This document shows positions 15,800-21,843 of a stretch of DNA of 21,843 bases, in pieces (positions within the stretch are counted from its first letter, which is position 1; each line of letters begins with the position of its first letter). The translations under genes and the position numbers were made by a program. The stretch lies in the NCBI GenBank assembly GCA_025355595.1, contig JANXZI010000700.1:1-21843 (forward strand). Reading direction: 5' to 3'. The notes below the pieces were generated by a model. That model ran no database searches. It saw nothing but the letters and a program-made list of their open reading frames with translations, and was not told the DNA's origin. Source of the DNA: Spartobacteria bacterium. GTDB lineage: Bacteria > Verrucomicrobiota > Verrucomicrobiia > Chthoniobacterales > Chthoniobacteraceae.

Positions 15800-16669
15800 T
15801 CAGCTCCCGGGGATCATCCGCTGCAGCGCAGCGAGATCGGCGGGCGAGATGCGGCCGGGGCATGGTCGTTCACGGAGCGGGGCGCCTCGCGTGGAGCGGG
15901 AGACGCGGCCGAGCCATGCAGCATCAAGCGGCTGCGCGAGCAGCTCGCGGTGCGTCGCGGCGAGCGTGGTCTCATCCTTTTCACCCGTCGCTCCGCCGTG
16001 GCCGGCGAAAAATCCCGCAAGCATGAGCGTGACGCGCACGGAGGTGGAACGGCTGTAGCTCGTGAGCGTGCAGGGGCGCGCGGGATCGAGGCAGGCGTGC
16101 AGCCGCGTGAAATGTTCGACGGTCCACATGCCGGGGTTCGATTCGGGCGAGTAGGGATCGTAGAGGATTGCATCCGGCGCGGGCGCAGGCGCGGTGCCGG
16201 GCTCGCGCACCACATTGCGAAAATCCGCGCGGTGAAAGTGCCAGTCCACATTCCCGACGGCGGCCCGACCATGCTTCAGCAGCGACTCGACCGACTCGCT
16301 CCACGGCGCGAGGTATCCGAGTTCGGCGGCGTGATGCCGCGCGAATTCCAGCGGCTCAGAAGTGCAGTCGAAGCTGTGCAGTTCCACGCGCGCCGGGCAC
16401 TTCGCTTCCGCGAGGGCTTCGACCACGGCAATCGCATTTGCGCCCGCGCCGAGGCCGACGTCCCAGATCACAAACGGGCGCGCACATTCCCCGGCCCGCC
16501 CGACGATGCGCGATCCCGCGACGTGCAACGCGCGCGCCTCGGCCATCGGGCCGATGACGGGATGGAAGGTCTCGCCGTGCTCGTTCGAGCGCAGGCTCGT
16601 CGCGCCGGAGGCGACGGTGACGAGAGTGAATGCGCCGGCCGGCCCCGAGGGTCTTTGCTCAGAAGTCAT
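15800..16669 (-). CDS. MnmC/MnmD-like SAM-dependent methyltransferase
   Basis: The 289-residue protein has a Rossmann-type methyltransferase core. The SAM-binding motif I is WDVGLGAGANA (69-79), with an acidic strand end at HSFDCT (98-103). The segment DAILYDPYSPESNPGMWTVEHF (about 166-187), then TLTSYSRSTSVRVTLMLAGFF, closely follows the MnmC methyltransferase pattern, where a D-x-F-A-P-x-x-N-P-x-M-W loop leads into T-x-x-x-x-x-x-VR-x-x-L-x-x-AGF. MnmC completes mnm5(s2)U in tRNA wobble positions. The N-terminal GETFHPVIGPMAEARALHV is compatible with that family. No FAD oxidase domain is attached, so it resembles stand-alone MnmD; the exact substrate is unproven. ATG at 16669, preceded by GGTGA, is chosen over a TTG at 16684. 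It follows accA after 136 bp containing an inverted repeat. Confidence 0.8.
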   Translation of the reverse strand: MTSEQRPSGPAGAFTLVTVASGATSLRSNEHGETFHPVIGPMAEARALHVAGSRIVGRAGECARPFVIWDVGLGAGANAIAVVEALAEAKCPARVELHSFDCTSEPLEFARHHAAELGYLAPWSESVESLLKHGRAAVGNVDWHFHRADFRNVVREPGTAPAPAPDAILYDPYSPESNPGMWTVEHFTRLHACLDPARPCTLTSYSRSTSVRVTLMLAGFFAGHGGATGEKDETTLAATHRELLAQPLDAAWLGRVSRSTRGAPLRERPCPGRISPADLAALQRMIPGS

Positions 16670-16691
16670 TTCACCGTCAGCCAAGTCGCCA

Positions 16692-16782
16692 TCTTATTCC
16701 TAATCATATTCTTATTCATATTCCCCGCCTCTGCGCCGCAGCGCGCTCCGCTTGCAGAATAGGAATAGGATTAGGAATAAGA
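16692..16782. repeat. Inverted repeat with hexameric tandem arms
   Basis: The arm at 16692-16717 pairs with 16757-16782 over 26 nt with two deviations, one a possible G-T wobble. The right arm is a run of degenerate hexamers (GAATAG, GAATAG, GATTAG, GAATAA). The left arm is the reverse-complement array and runs on to 16724. The 39 nt loop is GC-rich, in contrast to the AT-rich arms. It lies between accA and the methyltransferase gene on the same strand and could attenuate read-through. Confidence 0.85.
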
Positions 16783-16805
16783 AAAAGGGGGAAGGCCCTC
16801 ATGCT

Positions 16806-17765
16806 TCACTCGCCGGCGAAAGGCCCCATGCGGCGGAACTTCTGGTACCGCTCCTCGAGGAGCTGATCGATCGGGATTTTCGTCAGCTCGTCGAGGTGCC
16901 GGATGATCGCGCTGCGAAGATGGGCAATCGCGGCGTCCTGATCCTGGTGCGCACCGCCGAGCGGCTCGGGGATCACGTCGTCCACGAGCTTGAGTTCGCG
17001 CAGGTCGCGCGCGGTGAGCTTCAGCGCCTCGGCGGCTTCGGGCGCGTGCTTGCGGTGCTTCCACAAAATGGCAGCGCACCCCTCGGGGCTGATGACGGAG
17101 TAGTACGCATTTTCCAGCATGAGCACGCGGTCGCTCACGCCGATGCCGAGCGCGCCGCCGCTGCCGCCTTCGCCGATGACGACGGCGACGGTGGGCGTGC
17201 GCAGGGTCATCATGTCGCGGATGTTTGCGGCGATAGCCTCGGCGATGTGACGCTCCTCGGCGCCGATGCCGGGATACGCGCCGGGCGTGTCAATGAGTGA
17301 GACAAAAGGCAGGCCGAATTTTTCCGCCATGCGCATGAGGCGCATCGCCTTGCGGTAGCCCTCGGGATTCGCGCAGCCGAAGTTGCGATGGATGTTTTCC
17401 TTCGTGTCGCGGCCCTTCTGCTGGCCGGCGACGGCACACCGGTGGTGGCCGATCGTGGCGAGGCCGCCGGGCATCGAGGCGTCGTCGGCAAAGCGTCGGT
17501 CGCCGTGCAGTTCGACGAAATCGGTGAACGAAAGCTGGAAGTAGTCGAGCGTGTACGGGCGCGCGGTGTGCCTCGCGATCTGCACGCGCTGCCAGGCGGT
17601 GAGTTTCGCATAGACGCTCTTTTTCATCTCCTCGATCTTCAGCTCCATCCGGCGCACCTCGGGGTCGAGGTTCACGTTGTGCTCGCGGCTGTGCCCGCGG
17701 AGTTCGCCGAGCTTTTGCTCGAGCTCCACGATGGGCTTCTCGAAGTCGAGTGGCTGTGAATTCAT
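16806..17765 (-). CDS. accA: Acetyl-CoA carboxylase carboxyltransferase subunit alpha
   Basis: The 319-residue protein is the alpha half of the carboxyltransferase that transfers CO2 from biotin-BCCP to acetyl-CoA, making malonyl-CoA for fatty acid synthesis. It has the N-terminal helical region (LDFEKPIVELEQKLGELR, coiled coil to about 65) and RPYTLDYFQLSFTDFVELHGDR. The crotonase-like core motifs are IDTPGAYPGIGAEER (158-172), VIGEGGSGGALGIG (196-209) and YSVISPEGCAAILWK (222-236). Length matches E. coli AccA (319). After GAEER the residues are His-Ile where Gly-Gln is usual. ATG at 17765 gives the family N terminus; the open frame extending to 17885 would translate a heptamer repeat and is rejected. 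AccD is not in the window, as is common for separated accA/accD. Confidence 0.95.
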   Translation of the reverse strand: MNSQPLDFEKPIVELEQKLGELRGHSREHNVNLDPEVRRMELKIEEMKKSVYAKLTAWQRVQIARHTARPYTLDYFQLSFTDFVELHGDRRFADDASMPGGLATIGHHRCAVAGQQKGRDTKENIHRNFGCANPEGYRKAMRLMRMAEKFGLPFVSLIDTPGAYPGIGAEERHIAEAIAANIRDMMTLRTPTVAVVIGEGGSGGALGIGVSDRVLMLENAYYSVISPEGCAAILWKHRKHAPEAAEALKLTARDLRELKLVDDVIPEPLGGAHQDQDAAIAHLRSAIIRHLDELTKIPIDQLLEERYQKFRRMGPFAGE

Positions 17766-17770
17766 TCGGA

Positions 17771-17907
17771 GTTGAGAGTTGAGGGTTGAGGTTTGAGAGG
17801 CAAGAAACGAAGCGCCAATGCACCAGTGTTCGTGACGGGAGATTGGGATCGGAAAGTCGGTGTGGAGCGTGCTTTCTCCTCTCAACTCTCAACATTCAAC
17901 TCTCAAC
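17771..17907. repeat. Inverted repeat with heptameric tandem arms (GTTGAGA units)
   Basis: The left arm holds four heptamers, GTTGAGA, GTTGAGG, GTTGAGG, TTTGAGA (17771-17798). The right arm, read on the minus strand, holds GTTGAGA, GTTGAAT, GTTGAGA, GTTGAGA (17880-17907). The arms enclose about 80 nt. The element fills the 150 bp gap between the LysM gene and accA, ending 5 bp before the accA start and 8 bp from the LysM gene's stop codon. The architecture is the same as the element at 12261-12395 but with a different unit. Confidence 0.88.
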
Positions 17908-17915
17908 TGCCAGAT

Positions 17916-18755
17916 TCACTCCATGGTCACGGGCGCGCCGGACGGAAGCAAGATCGCGATTTCATTCATGTGCTCCGGCGCGAGCCCGATGCCGCCGCCG
18001 GGCGGGCGGATGACCTCGGCCTTCGGGTCCGCAGGCTGCGTGTGCAGCGAGTGACCGGGGATGCTGATGAGCACCAAGTGAGTCGCGCCAAAATAGCGGA
18101 ACTGCGAGGGCAGGACGGTCGCGCCGTTCTCGAGTGCGCGCTTCTCCGTGACCTTGCCGGCTTGCTTCGGGCGGATGGGTGCGCGGGCTCCGCCGGGCCA
18201 CTCAGCCGCGGGGTACTGCCGGAAAAATTTGTCGCCATTCCACAGCACGACGCGCTGCTTTTTCTGCTGGATGACGAGCCGGAAGGCCGTCTGCGGCGCG
18301 ATGAGGCGCTGGTTCGGGTGGAGGTATTTCGAGTCAATCCTGTTCAGGTACGTGAGCAGCTCGACGGAGACTTTCGTGCGCCTTGCGACGGTACCGAGCG
18401 CATCGCCGCTGCGGACGACGTAGGTGTTCGCCCCGCCGGGCTTCACGGCGAAAAATTCCGCGGAATTGATCTCGCCGAGCATGTCCTGGACGGCGTCGCG
18501 CTTCGTGGACGTGGGGAATTCGCGGAGGAAAATCTCGATCGCCGTGCGGCTCGCGATCTTGTCGCCGGAGCGATGGATTTCCACGCACTTCTCAAAATCC
18601 GCCAGGCTCGGATCGGGCGGCGGCGTGGGCGGCGGCAGCGCCTTGTCCGTGCGGAGCTGCTTCTCGGGTTTCACATACAGCTCATGCACGGCAAACCAGC
18701 ACGCGCCGCCGATGGCGGACGCGAGGACGAGGATGACGAAAATGCGGAGGAGCAC
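17916..18755 (-). CDS. Membrane-anchored LysM protein with degenerate L,D-transpeptidase-like domain
   Basis: The 279-residue protein has one N-terminal membrane segment (about 2-22), a proline-rich linker (40-50) and a short helical region (about 51-95, possibly TPR-like). A LysM domain (about 112-154) starts YVVRSGDALGTVARRTKVS and ends HPNQRLIAP. From 157 onward FRLVIQQKKQRVVLWNGDKFFRQYP resembles the start of a YkuD L,D-transpeptidase. The last part, GIGLAPEHMNEIAILLPSGAPVTM, resembles that domain's end. Where active enzymes have SHGCIR, this protein has PGGGIG (252-257), so the catalytic cysteine is missing, and the usual IHG is IPG. It should bind peptidoglycan but is unlikely to be an active transpeptidase. 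The start is GTG at 18755, 7 bp after the stop codon of the upstream gene, indicating one transcript. Confidence 0.82.
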   Translation of the reverse strand: MLLRIFVILVLASAIGGACWFAVHELYVKPEKQLRTDKALPPPTPPPDPSLADFEKCVEIHRSGDKIASRTAIEIFLREFPTSTKRDAVQDMLGEINSAEFFAVKPGGANTYVVRSGDALGTVARRTKVSVELLTYLNRIDSKYLHPNQRLIAPQTAFRLVIQQKKQRVVLWNGDKFFRQYPAAEWPGGARAPIRPKQAGKVTEKRALENGATVLPSQFRYFGATHLVLISIPGHSLHTQPADPKAEVIRPPGGGIGLAPEHMNEIAILLPSGAPVTME

Positions 18756-18762
18756 GGCGCGC

Positions 18763-19287
18763 TCAGAGCAGGCCGCGCTTGCGCCACTCGTTCACATTGC
18801 CGGCGGCGGATCGCTGGATCATGTCCGTGGCAAATTTCAGCAGGCACACCTCCCAGCCCTCGTCCACGCCGTGAATGACCGTGCTCAGCGGATCCTCCGC
18901 GTGGTCCACTTTGATGCGCAGGCGATCGAGCACCGCCTCCACGGTATCATGCACGATGGACTCCTGCATGTCGGTCTTCCGAAATTGAAACCCGTAGCGC
19001 AGCACGGCCATCTCCGCCGCGTTTTCGCGCATCCACTCCATGAATTTCCCCGCCTTCTCACCGAAACCCTCATCAAGCATCCTGTGAAAATGATCCGGCG
19101 TGATGATTGCGGGGCGCTCGGCGTGCAGCCGCCCGTCGCGCACGCGCACCTGCCCCGCGGTGTCCATCAGCTCGGTGACGAGAAAAAAGCGGAACACCGT
19201 CGTGCCGAATGTCTCGATGCGATTCTGCGGAACCACGGTCACGCGCGTGTTTTCGATGGCGTATTGGATGCTGTCCTCGTTGAGCAT
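18763..19287 (-). CDS. Conserved-looking cytoplasmic protein of unknown function
   Basis: The 174-residue protein has no signal peptide or membrane segment. It opens with EDSIQYAIENTRVTVVPQNRIETFGTT and continues with FRFFLVTELMDTAGQVRVRDGRLHAERPAIITPDHF (about 33-68). A helical C-terminal half follows, containing EGFGEKAGKFMEWMRENA and a segment of conserved type, ESIVHDTVEAVLDRLRIKVD. I do not recognise a named domain; the even mix of charged and hydrophobic residues suggests a folded globular protein. Its stop codon is 7 bp from the GTG start of the LysM/transpeptidase-like gene, so the two are likely co-expressed and may act together. ATG at 19287 is close behind a candidate promoter (TTGCAG, 16 bp, TAGCTT). 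No function is proposed. Confidence 0.8.
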   Translation of the reverse strand: MLNEDSIQYAIENTRVTVVPQNRIETFGTTVFRFFLVTELMDTAGQVRVRDGRLHAERPAIITPDHFHRMLDEGFGEKAGKFMEWMRENAAEMAVLRYGFQFRKTDMQESIVHDTVEAVLDRLRIKVDHAEDPLSTVIHGVDEGWEVCLLKFATDMIQRSAAGNVNEWRKRGLL

Positions 19288-19299
19288 GGAATGGCGGCG

Positions 19300-19327
19300 A
19301 AGCTATTCCGCAATGCACGCGCTGCAA
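19300..19327 (-). promoter_or_regulatory. Candidate promoter for the two-gene unit starting at 19287
   Basis: On the minus strand TTGCAG (19322-19327) and TAGCTT (19300-19305) are 16 bp apart. Transcription would start only a few nucleotides before the ATG at 19287. The -10 resembles the TAGCCT of the divergent SurA-like gene's promoter. Confidence 0.42.
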
Positions 19328-19373
19328 CGAAACTTTTCCCCGGGCGGAATCGCCGCGCAAACTGACGCCCCGC

Positions 19374-19401
19374 TTGACTTGCCGGGGCCGGTTCCTAGCC
19401 T
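19374..19401 (+). promoter_or_regulatory. Candidate promoter for the SurA-like gene
   Basis: TTGACT (19374-19379) and TAGCCT (19396-19401) are separated by 16 bp. The predicted start is about 20 nt before the GTG initiation codon. The -35 is close to the sigma-70 consensus; the -10 keeps only the first TA and the last T. Confidence 0.5.
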
Positions 19402-19428
19402 CCCGGAAATTCCGAACTGAAAATCCTC

Positions 19429-20388
19429 GTGAGCAAACTTCGCCCGCTATTTCTCGCCGCCCTCATCGCACTCTGCGCACCCGCCGCGCCTGCCGCGGAA
19501 CCGAGGGTGCTCGACGGCGTCGCCGCCGCGGTGAATGACGACGTGATCACGCTGCACGAGCTGCGCGAGCTCACGATGCCGCTGGAAAATTCGCTGCACG
19601 CCAATTTCTCCGGCAAGGCACTGGCCGACCACGTCAACGACGTCCGCACGCGCGCGCTGAATGACCTCATTGACCGCCAGCTCATCCTCCAGGAATTCCG
19701 GAAAATGAAGGGCCAGATCCCGCCGCACGCGATTGATGACCGTGTGAACTCGATCATCCGCGAAGAATTCGGCGGCAACAAGCCGGCCTTCATGCGGACC
19801 ATCGCCGCGCAGGGCTTCACGCTCGATCGCATTCGCAAGATGGAGGAGGAAAAAATCATCGTCCAAGCCATGCGTTCGCGCGAGGTGAAGAACGAGCCGA
19901 TGCTAAAGCCGGGCGCCGTCGAGCATTACTACAACCAGCACCTCCAGGACTGGACGACGAACGACGAGGTGAAGCTGCGCCTGCTCAAAATCTCCCACGG
20001 CAGCAAGCCCGCGGACAACCGGAAGCTGATCCAGGAAATTCGCGACAAGGTGATCCGCGGCGCTGATTTCGCGGATCTCGCGAAGGTCTATTCCGAAGAT
20101 TCGACGCAGGACAAGGGTGGCGACTGGGGCTGGATCAAGCACGGCGACCTGAGCCCCGAAATGGAGCGGGCCATCTTCAACCTTCCGACCGGAAAGGTCA
20201 GCGACGTGGTCGAGATGAACCAGGCATATTACCTGATGCTCGTGGAGCAGAAGAAGGGCGGCATTTCCAAGCCACTCAAGGAACTCCGCAAGGAAATCGA
20301 AGCCCGCCTGCTGCAAGTCGAGCGCCAGAAGGATCAGCAGGAATGGCTGCAGCGCCTGCGGAAAAAGGCGTACATCAAAATCTACTGA
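19429..20388 (+). CDS. SurA-like periplasmic peptidyl-prolyl isomerase/chaperone (parvulin)
   Basis: The 319-residue protein has a signal peptide (about 1-23, ending APAAPAA-EP). A SurA N-terminal chaperone region follows (about 27-160), opening VLDGVAAAVNDDVITLHELRE, with LNDLIDRQLILQEF (77-90). A single parvulin domain (about 181-275) includes LLKISHG, GADFADLAKVYSED, KGGDWGWIKHGDLSPEMERAIFNLPTGKVSDVVEMNQAYYLMLVEQ and is followed by a helical tail. E. coli SurA has two parvulin domains; one is common in other phyla. It would help outer-membrane or secreted proteins fold in the periplasm. The start is GTG at 19429, directly before the basic and hydrophobic signal sequence. No Shine-Dalgarno site is clear. 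It lies 172 bp upstream of ftsH on the same strand, but ftsH has its own candidate promoter. Confidence 0.9.
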   Translation: MSKLRPLFLAALIALCAPAAPAAEPRVLDGVAAAVNDDVITLHELRELTMPLENSLHANFSGKALADHVNDVRTRALNDLIDRQLILQEFRKMKGQIPPHAIDDRVNSIIREEFGGNKPAFMRTIAAQGFTLDRIRKMEEEKIIVQAMRSREVKNEPMLKPGAVEHYYNQHLQDWTTNDEVKLRLLKISHGSKPADNRKLIQEIRDKVIRGADFADLAKVYSEDSTQDKGGDWGWIKHGDLSPEMERAIFNLPTGKVSDVVEMNQAYYLMLVEQKKGGISKPLKELRKEIEARLLQVERQKDQQEWLQRLRKKAYIKIY

Positions 20389-20510
20389 GCGCGCGCGAGG
20401 GATCGGGGCAAACCCGCAAAATTCGCGACGGGCGCGGACGATACGTCGGTTATTTCGCGCCCCTCGCGTGTTTCCTGCCTTGGCTTCGGAGCGCGCGGCA
20501 GACATCCCGG

Positions 20511-20538
20511 TTGACCGCCTCGCGATGCCCTCTACATT
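20511..20538 (+). promoter_or_regulatory. Candidate promoter for ftsH
   Basis: TTGACC (20511-20516) and TACATT (20533-20538) are 16 bp apart; five of six and four of six positions match the sigma-70 consensus. The expected leader to the ATG at 20561 is about 16 nt. This is the best promoter match in the window. Confidence 0.55.
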
Positions 20539-20560
20539 CAGCAATCCAAGGCAACAATAA

Positions 20561-21843
20561 ATGGCACAGCAAACTCCTCGTCCGAACCGCGACCAAGATC
20601 CCAACGGCGGCTCCAATCCCGAATCCAATTTCAACTGGCGCGGGCTCCTGCTTTTCGCGGCGGCGATCCTGCTGATCGGCGGCGGCTTCTACTTGCGCAG
20701 CCCGACTGCAAACAGCAAGACGCTGACGTATCCGGAATTCCGGCAGGCGCTCTCCGAAGGCCGCATCCAGAAGGAGAAACTGGCGATCGTCACTTCGGTC
20801 GGCAATCCGACGGACACCATCAGCGGTTTCGTTCTCGCGTCAAAGGATGCGGCGAAGGGTGAGCCATTCAGGACGCAAGTGAACCCGCAGTATAACAAGT
20901 ACATCGAGGATGAACTCGCGGCGCACAAAATCGTGCCGGACATGAAGTCGGACAACAACAACCTGCTCGTCTCCACGCTGGTGAATTTTTTGCCCGTCGT
21001 GTTCATCCTGCTGCTGCTCTATTTTTTCTTCCGCCAGCAGCTCCGCATGGCGGGCAAGGGCGCGATGAGCTTCGGTAAGAGCAAGGCCAAGATGATGGCT
21101 CGCGACAAAAACAAGGTGACATTCAAGGACGTCGCCGGCGTCGAGGAAGCGAAGGACGAGGTCAGCGAAATCGTGGAGTTCCTCAAGGATCCGAAGCGTT
21201 TTCAAAAACTTGGCGGTCGCATCCCGAAAGGCGTGCTCATGGTCGGCCCTCCGGGAACCGGCAAGACCCTGCTTGCCAAGGCGGTGGCCGGCGAGGCCAA
21301 GGTACCTTTCTTCAGCATCAGCGGGTCCGAGTTCGTGGAGATGTTCGTCGGCGTGGGGGCATCGCGCGTGCGCGACCTCTTCTCCCAGGCCGCGAGCCAA
21401 GCCCCTTGCATCATCTTCATCGACGAGTTGGACGCCTTGGGGAAGGCCCGGGGAATCAACGTCATGGGCGGAAATGACGAACGGGAGCAGACCCTCAACC
21501 AGCTTCTGGTGGAAATGGATGGATTCGAATCGAATAAAGGAGTCATCATCATGTCTGCCACAAACCGGCCGGAAATCCTCGATCCGGCACTGCTGCGTCC
21601 GGGAAGATTTGATCGGCAAGTCGTGCTGGACCGCCCGGACATAAACGGTAGGGAAGCAATCCTGAAGATCCATTCGAGGAAGGTTGTTTTGGATTCCGAT
21701 GTGGATCTCCATAAGATCGCCGGTCTCGTGCCAGGCTTTGCGGGAGCTGACCTGGCAAACCTCGTCAATGAGGCAGCCCTGTTGGCGGCCCGGAAAGACA
21801 AGGAAGCGGTTGGGGCGGCAGAGTTTGATGCGGCTATCGATCG
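20561..21843 (+). CDS. ftsH: ATP-dependent membrane zinc metalloprotease FtsH, 5' part only
   Basis: The first 427 codons are present and the frame runs open to the window edge. An N-terminal hydrophilic stretch rich in Pro, Asn and Asp (1-25) precedes membrane segment 1 (about 28-45). The FtsH extracytoplasmic domain (about 50-137) and membrane segment 2 (about 140-158) follow. The AAA+ module shows Walker A GPPGTGKT (229-236), Walker B IIFIDEL (284-290), and the pore-loop motif SEFVEMFVGVGASRVRDLF with Phe-Val-Gly. The second region of homology is ATNRPEILDPALLRPGRFDR (333-352). The HExxH protease site lies beyond the window. FtsH degrades unstable membrane and regulatory proteins. No Shine-Dalgarno site precedes the ATG. 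Codon choice changes after about 21390 towards GGA, GCA, CGG, AGG and TTG. Confidence 0.95.
   Translation, partial: MAQQTPRPNRDQDPNGGSNPESNFNWRGLLLFAAAILLIGGGFYLRSPTANSKTLTYPEFRQALSEGRIQKEKLAIVTSVGNPTDTISGFVLASKDAAKGEPFRTQVNPQYNKYIEDELAAHKIVPDMKSDNNNLLVSTLVNFLPVVFILLLLYFFFRQQLRMAGKGAMSFGKSKAKMMARDKNKVTFKDVAGVEEAKDEVSEIVEFLKDPKRFQKLGGRIPKGVLMVGPPGTGKTLLAKAVAGEAKVPFFSISGSEFVEMFVGVGASRVRDLFSQAASQAPCIIFIDELDALGKARGINVMGGNDEREQTLNQLLVEMDGFESNKGVIIMSATNRPEILDPALLRPGRFDRQVVLDRPDINGREAILKIHSRKVVLDSDVDLHKIAGLVPGFAGADLANLVNEAALLAARKDKEAVGAAEFDAAID

Noticed and set aside
20394..20468. CGCGAGGG and CCCTCGCG as a terminator of the SurA-like gene
   Set aside because: The 8 bp arms are about 60 nt apart and have no T-run, so a stable terminator hairpin is unlikely.

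Overview
The window is GC-rich, has dense coding on both strands and shows no phage, transposase, CRISPR, tRNA or rRNA signal. The gene set fits a Gram-negative-like bacterium outside the Proteobacteria, most plausibly Verrucomicrobiota. It combines an McsA/McsB protein-arginine kinase pair, a type IV pilus/type II secretion ATPase cluster, secreted enterochelin-esterase-like and TlpA-like proteins, AccA, a SurA-like periplasmic chaperone and FtsH. Ribosome binding sites are scarce and several starts are GTG. The phylum is inferred from gene content and was not tested.

Layout. (1) 159-3470: a secreted thioredoxin/trypsin-like fusion protein (-), a divergent secreted esterase (+), a strong hairpin terminator, and a small ParB/sulfiredoxin-fold protein (+). 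(2) 3570-11141: a co-oriented minus-strand cluster. In transcription order it holds a PilB/GspE ATPase, PilT, a second PilB/GspE ATPase, the platform protein PilC, a GspG-like pseudopilin and a PqiA-like membrane protein. Gaps are 11, 18, 87, 49 and 93 bp. (3) 11330-13655 (+): a secreted protein of unknown function, a small acidic protein, then citrate synthase behind a large hairpin. (4) 13797-15577 (-): mcsA then mcsB. (5) 15800-19287 (-): a protein of unknown function, a LysM protein with a degenerate L,D-transpeptidase-like domain, accA, and an MnmC-like methyltransferase. (6) 19429 to the edge (+): a SurA-like parvulin and the first 427 codons of ftsH.

Functional themes. Regions 1, 5 and 6 are rich in envelope and protein-quality functions (thiol-disulfide/protease, peptidoglycan binding, chaperone, FtsH), and McsAB marks proteins for degradation in species where it has been studied. 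Region 2 supplies the cytoplasmic motors and platform of a pilus or secretion machine. The secretin, the alignment proteins and the prepilin peptidase are not in the window.

The least expected signal is intergenic. Five gaps between 12.2 and 17.9 kb each hold an inverted repeat. In three of them the arms are short tandem repeats with unrelated units: heptamer GTGACTG, heptamer GTTGAGA, and a degenerate hexamer GAATAG. In the first, the two arms differ by exactly one heptamer. Another gap holds two REP-like palindromes in opposite orientation. Candidate promoters of the form TTGnnn-16 bp-TAGCnT/TACATT precede several genes, some with very short leaders.
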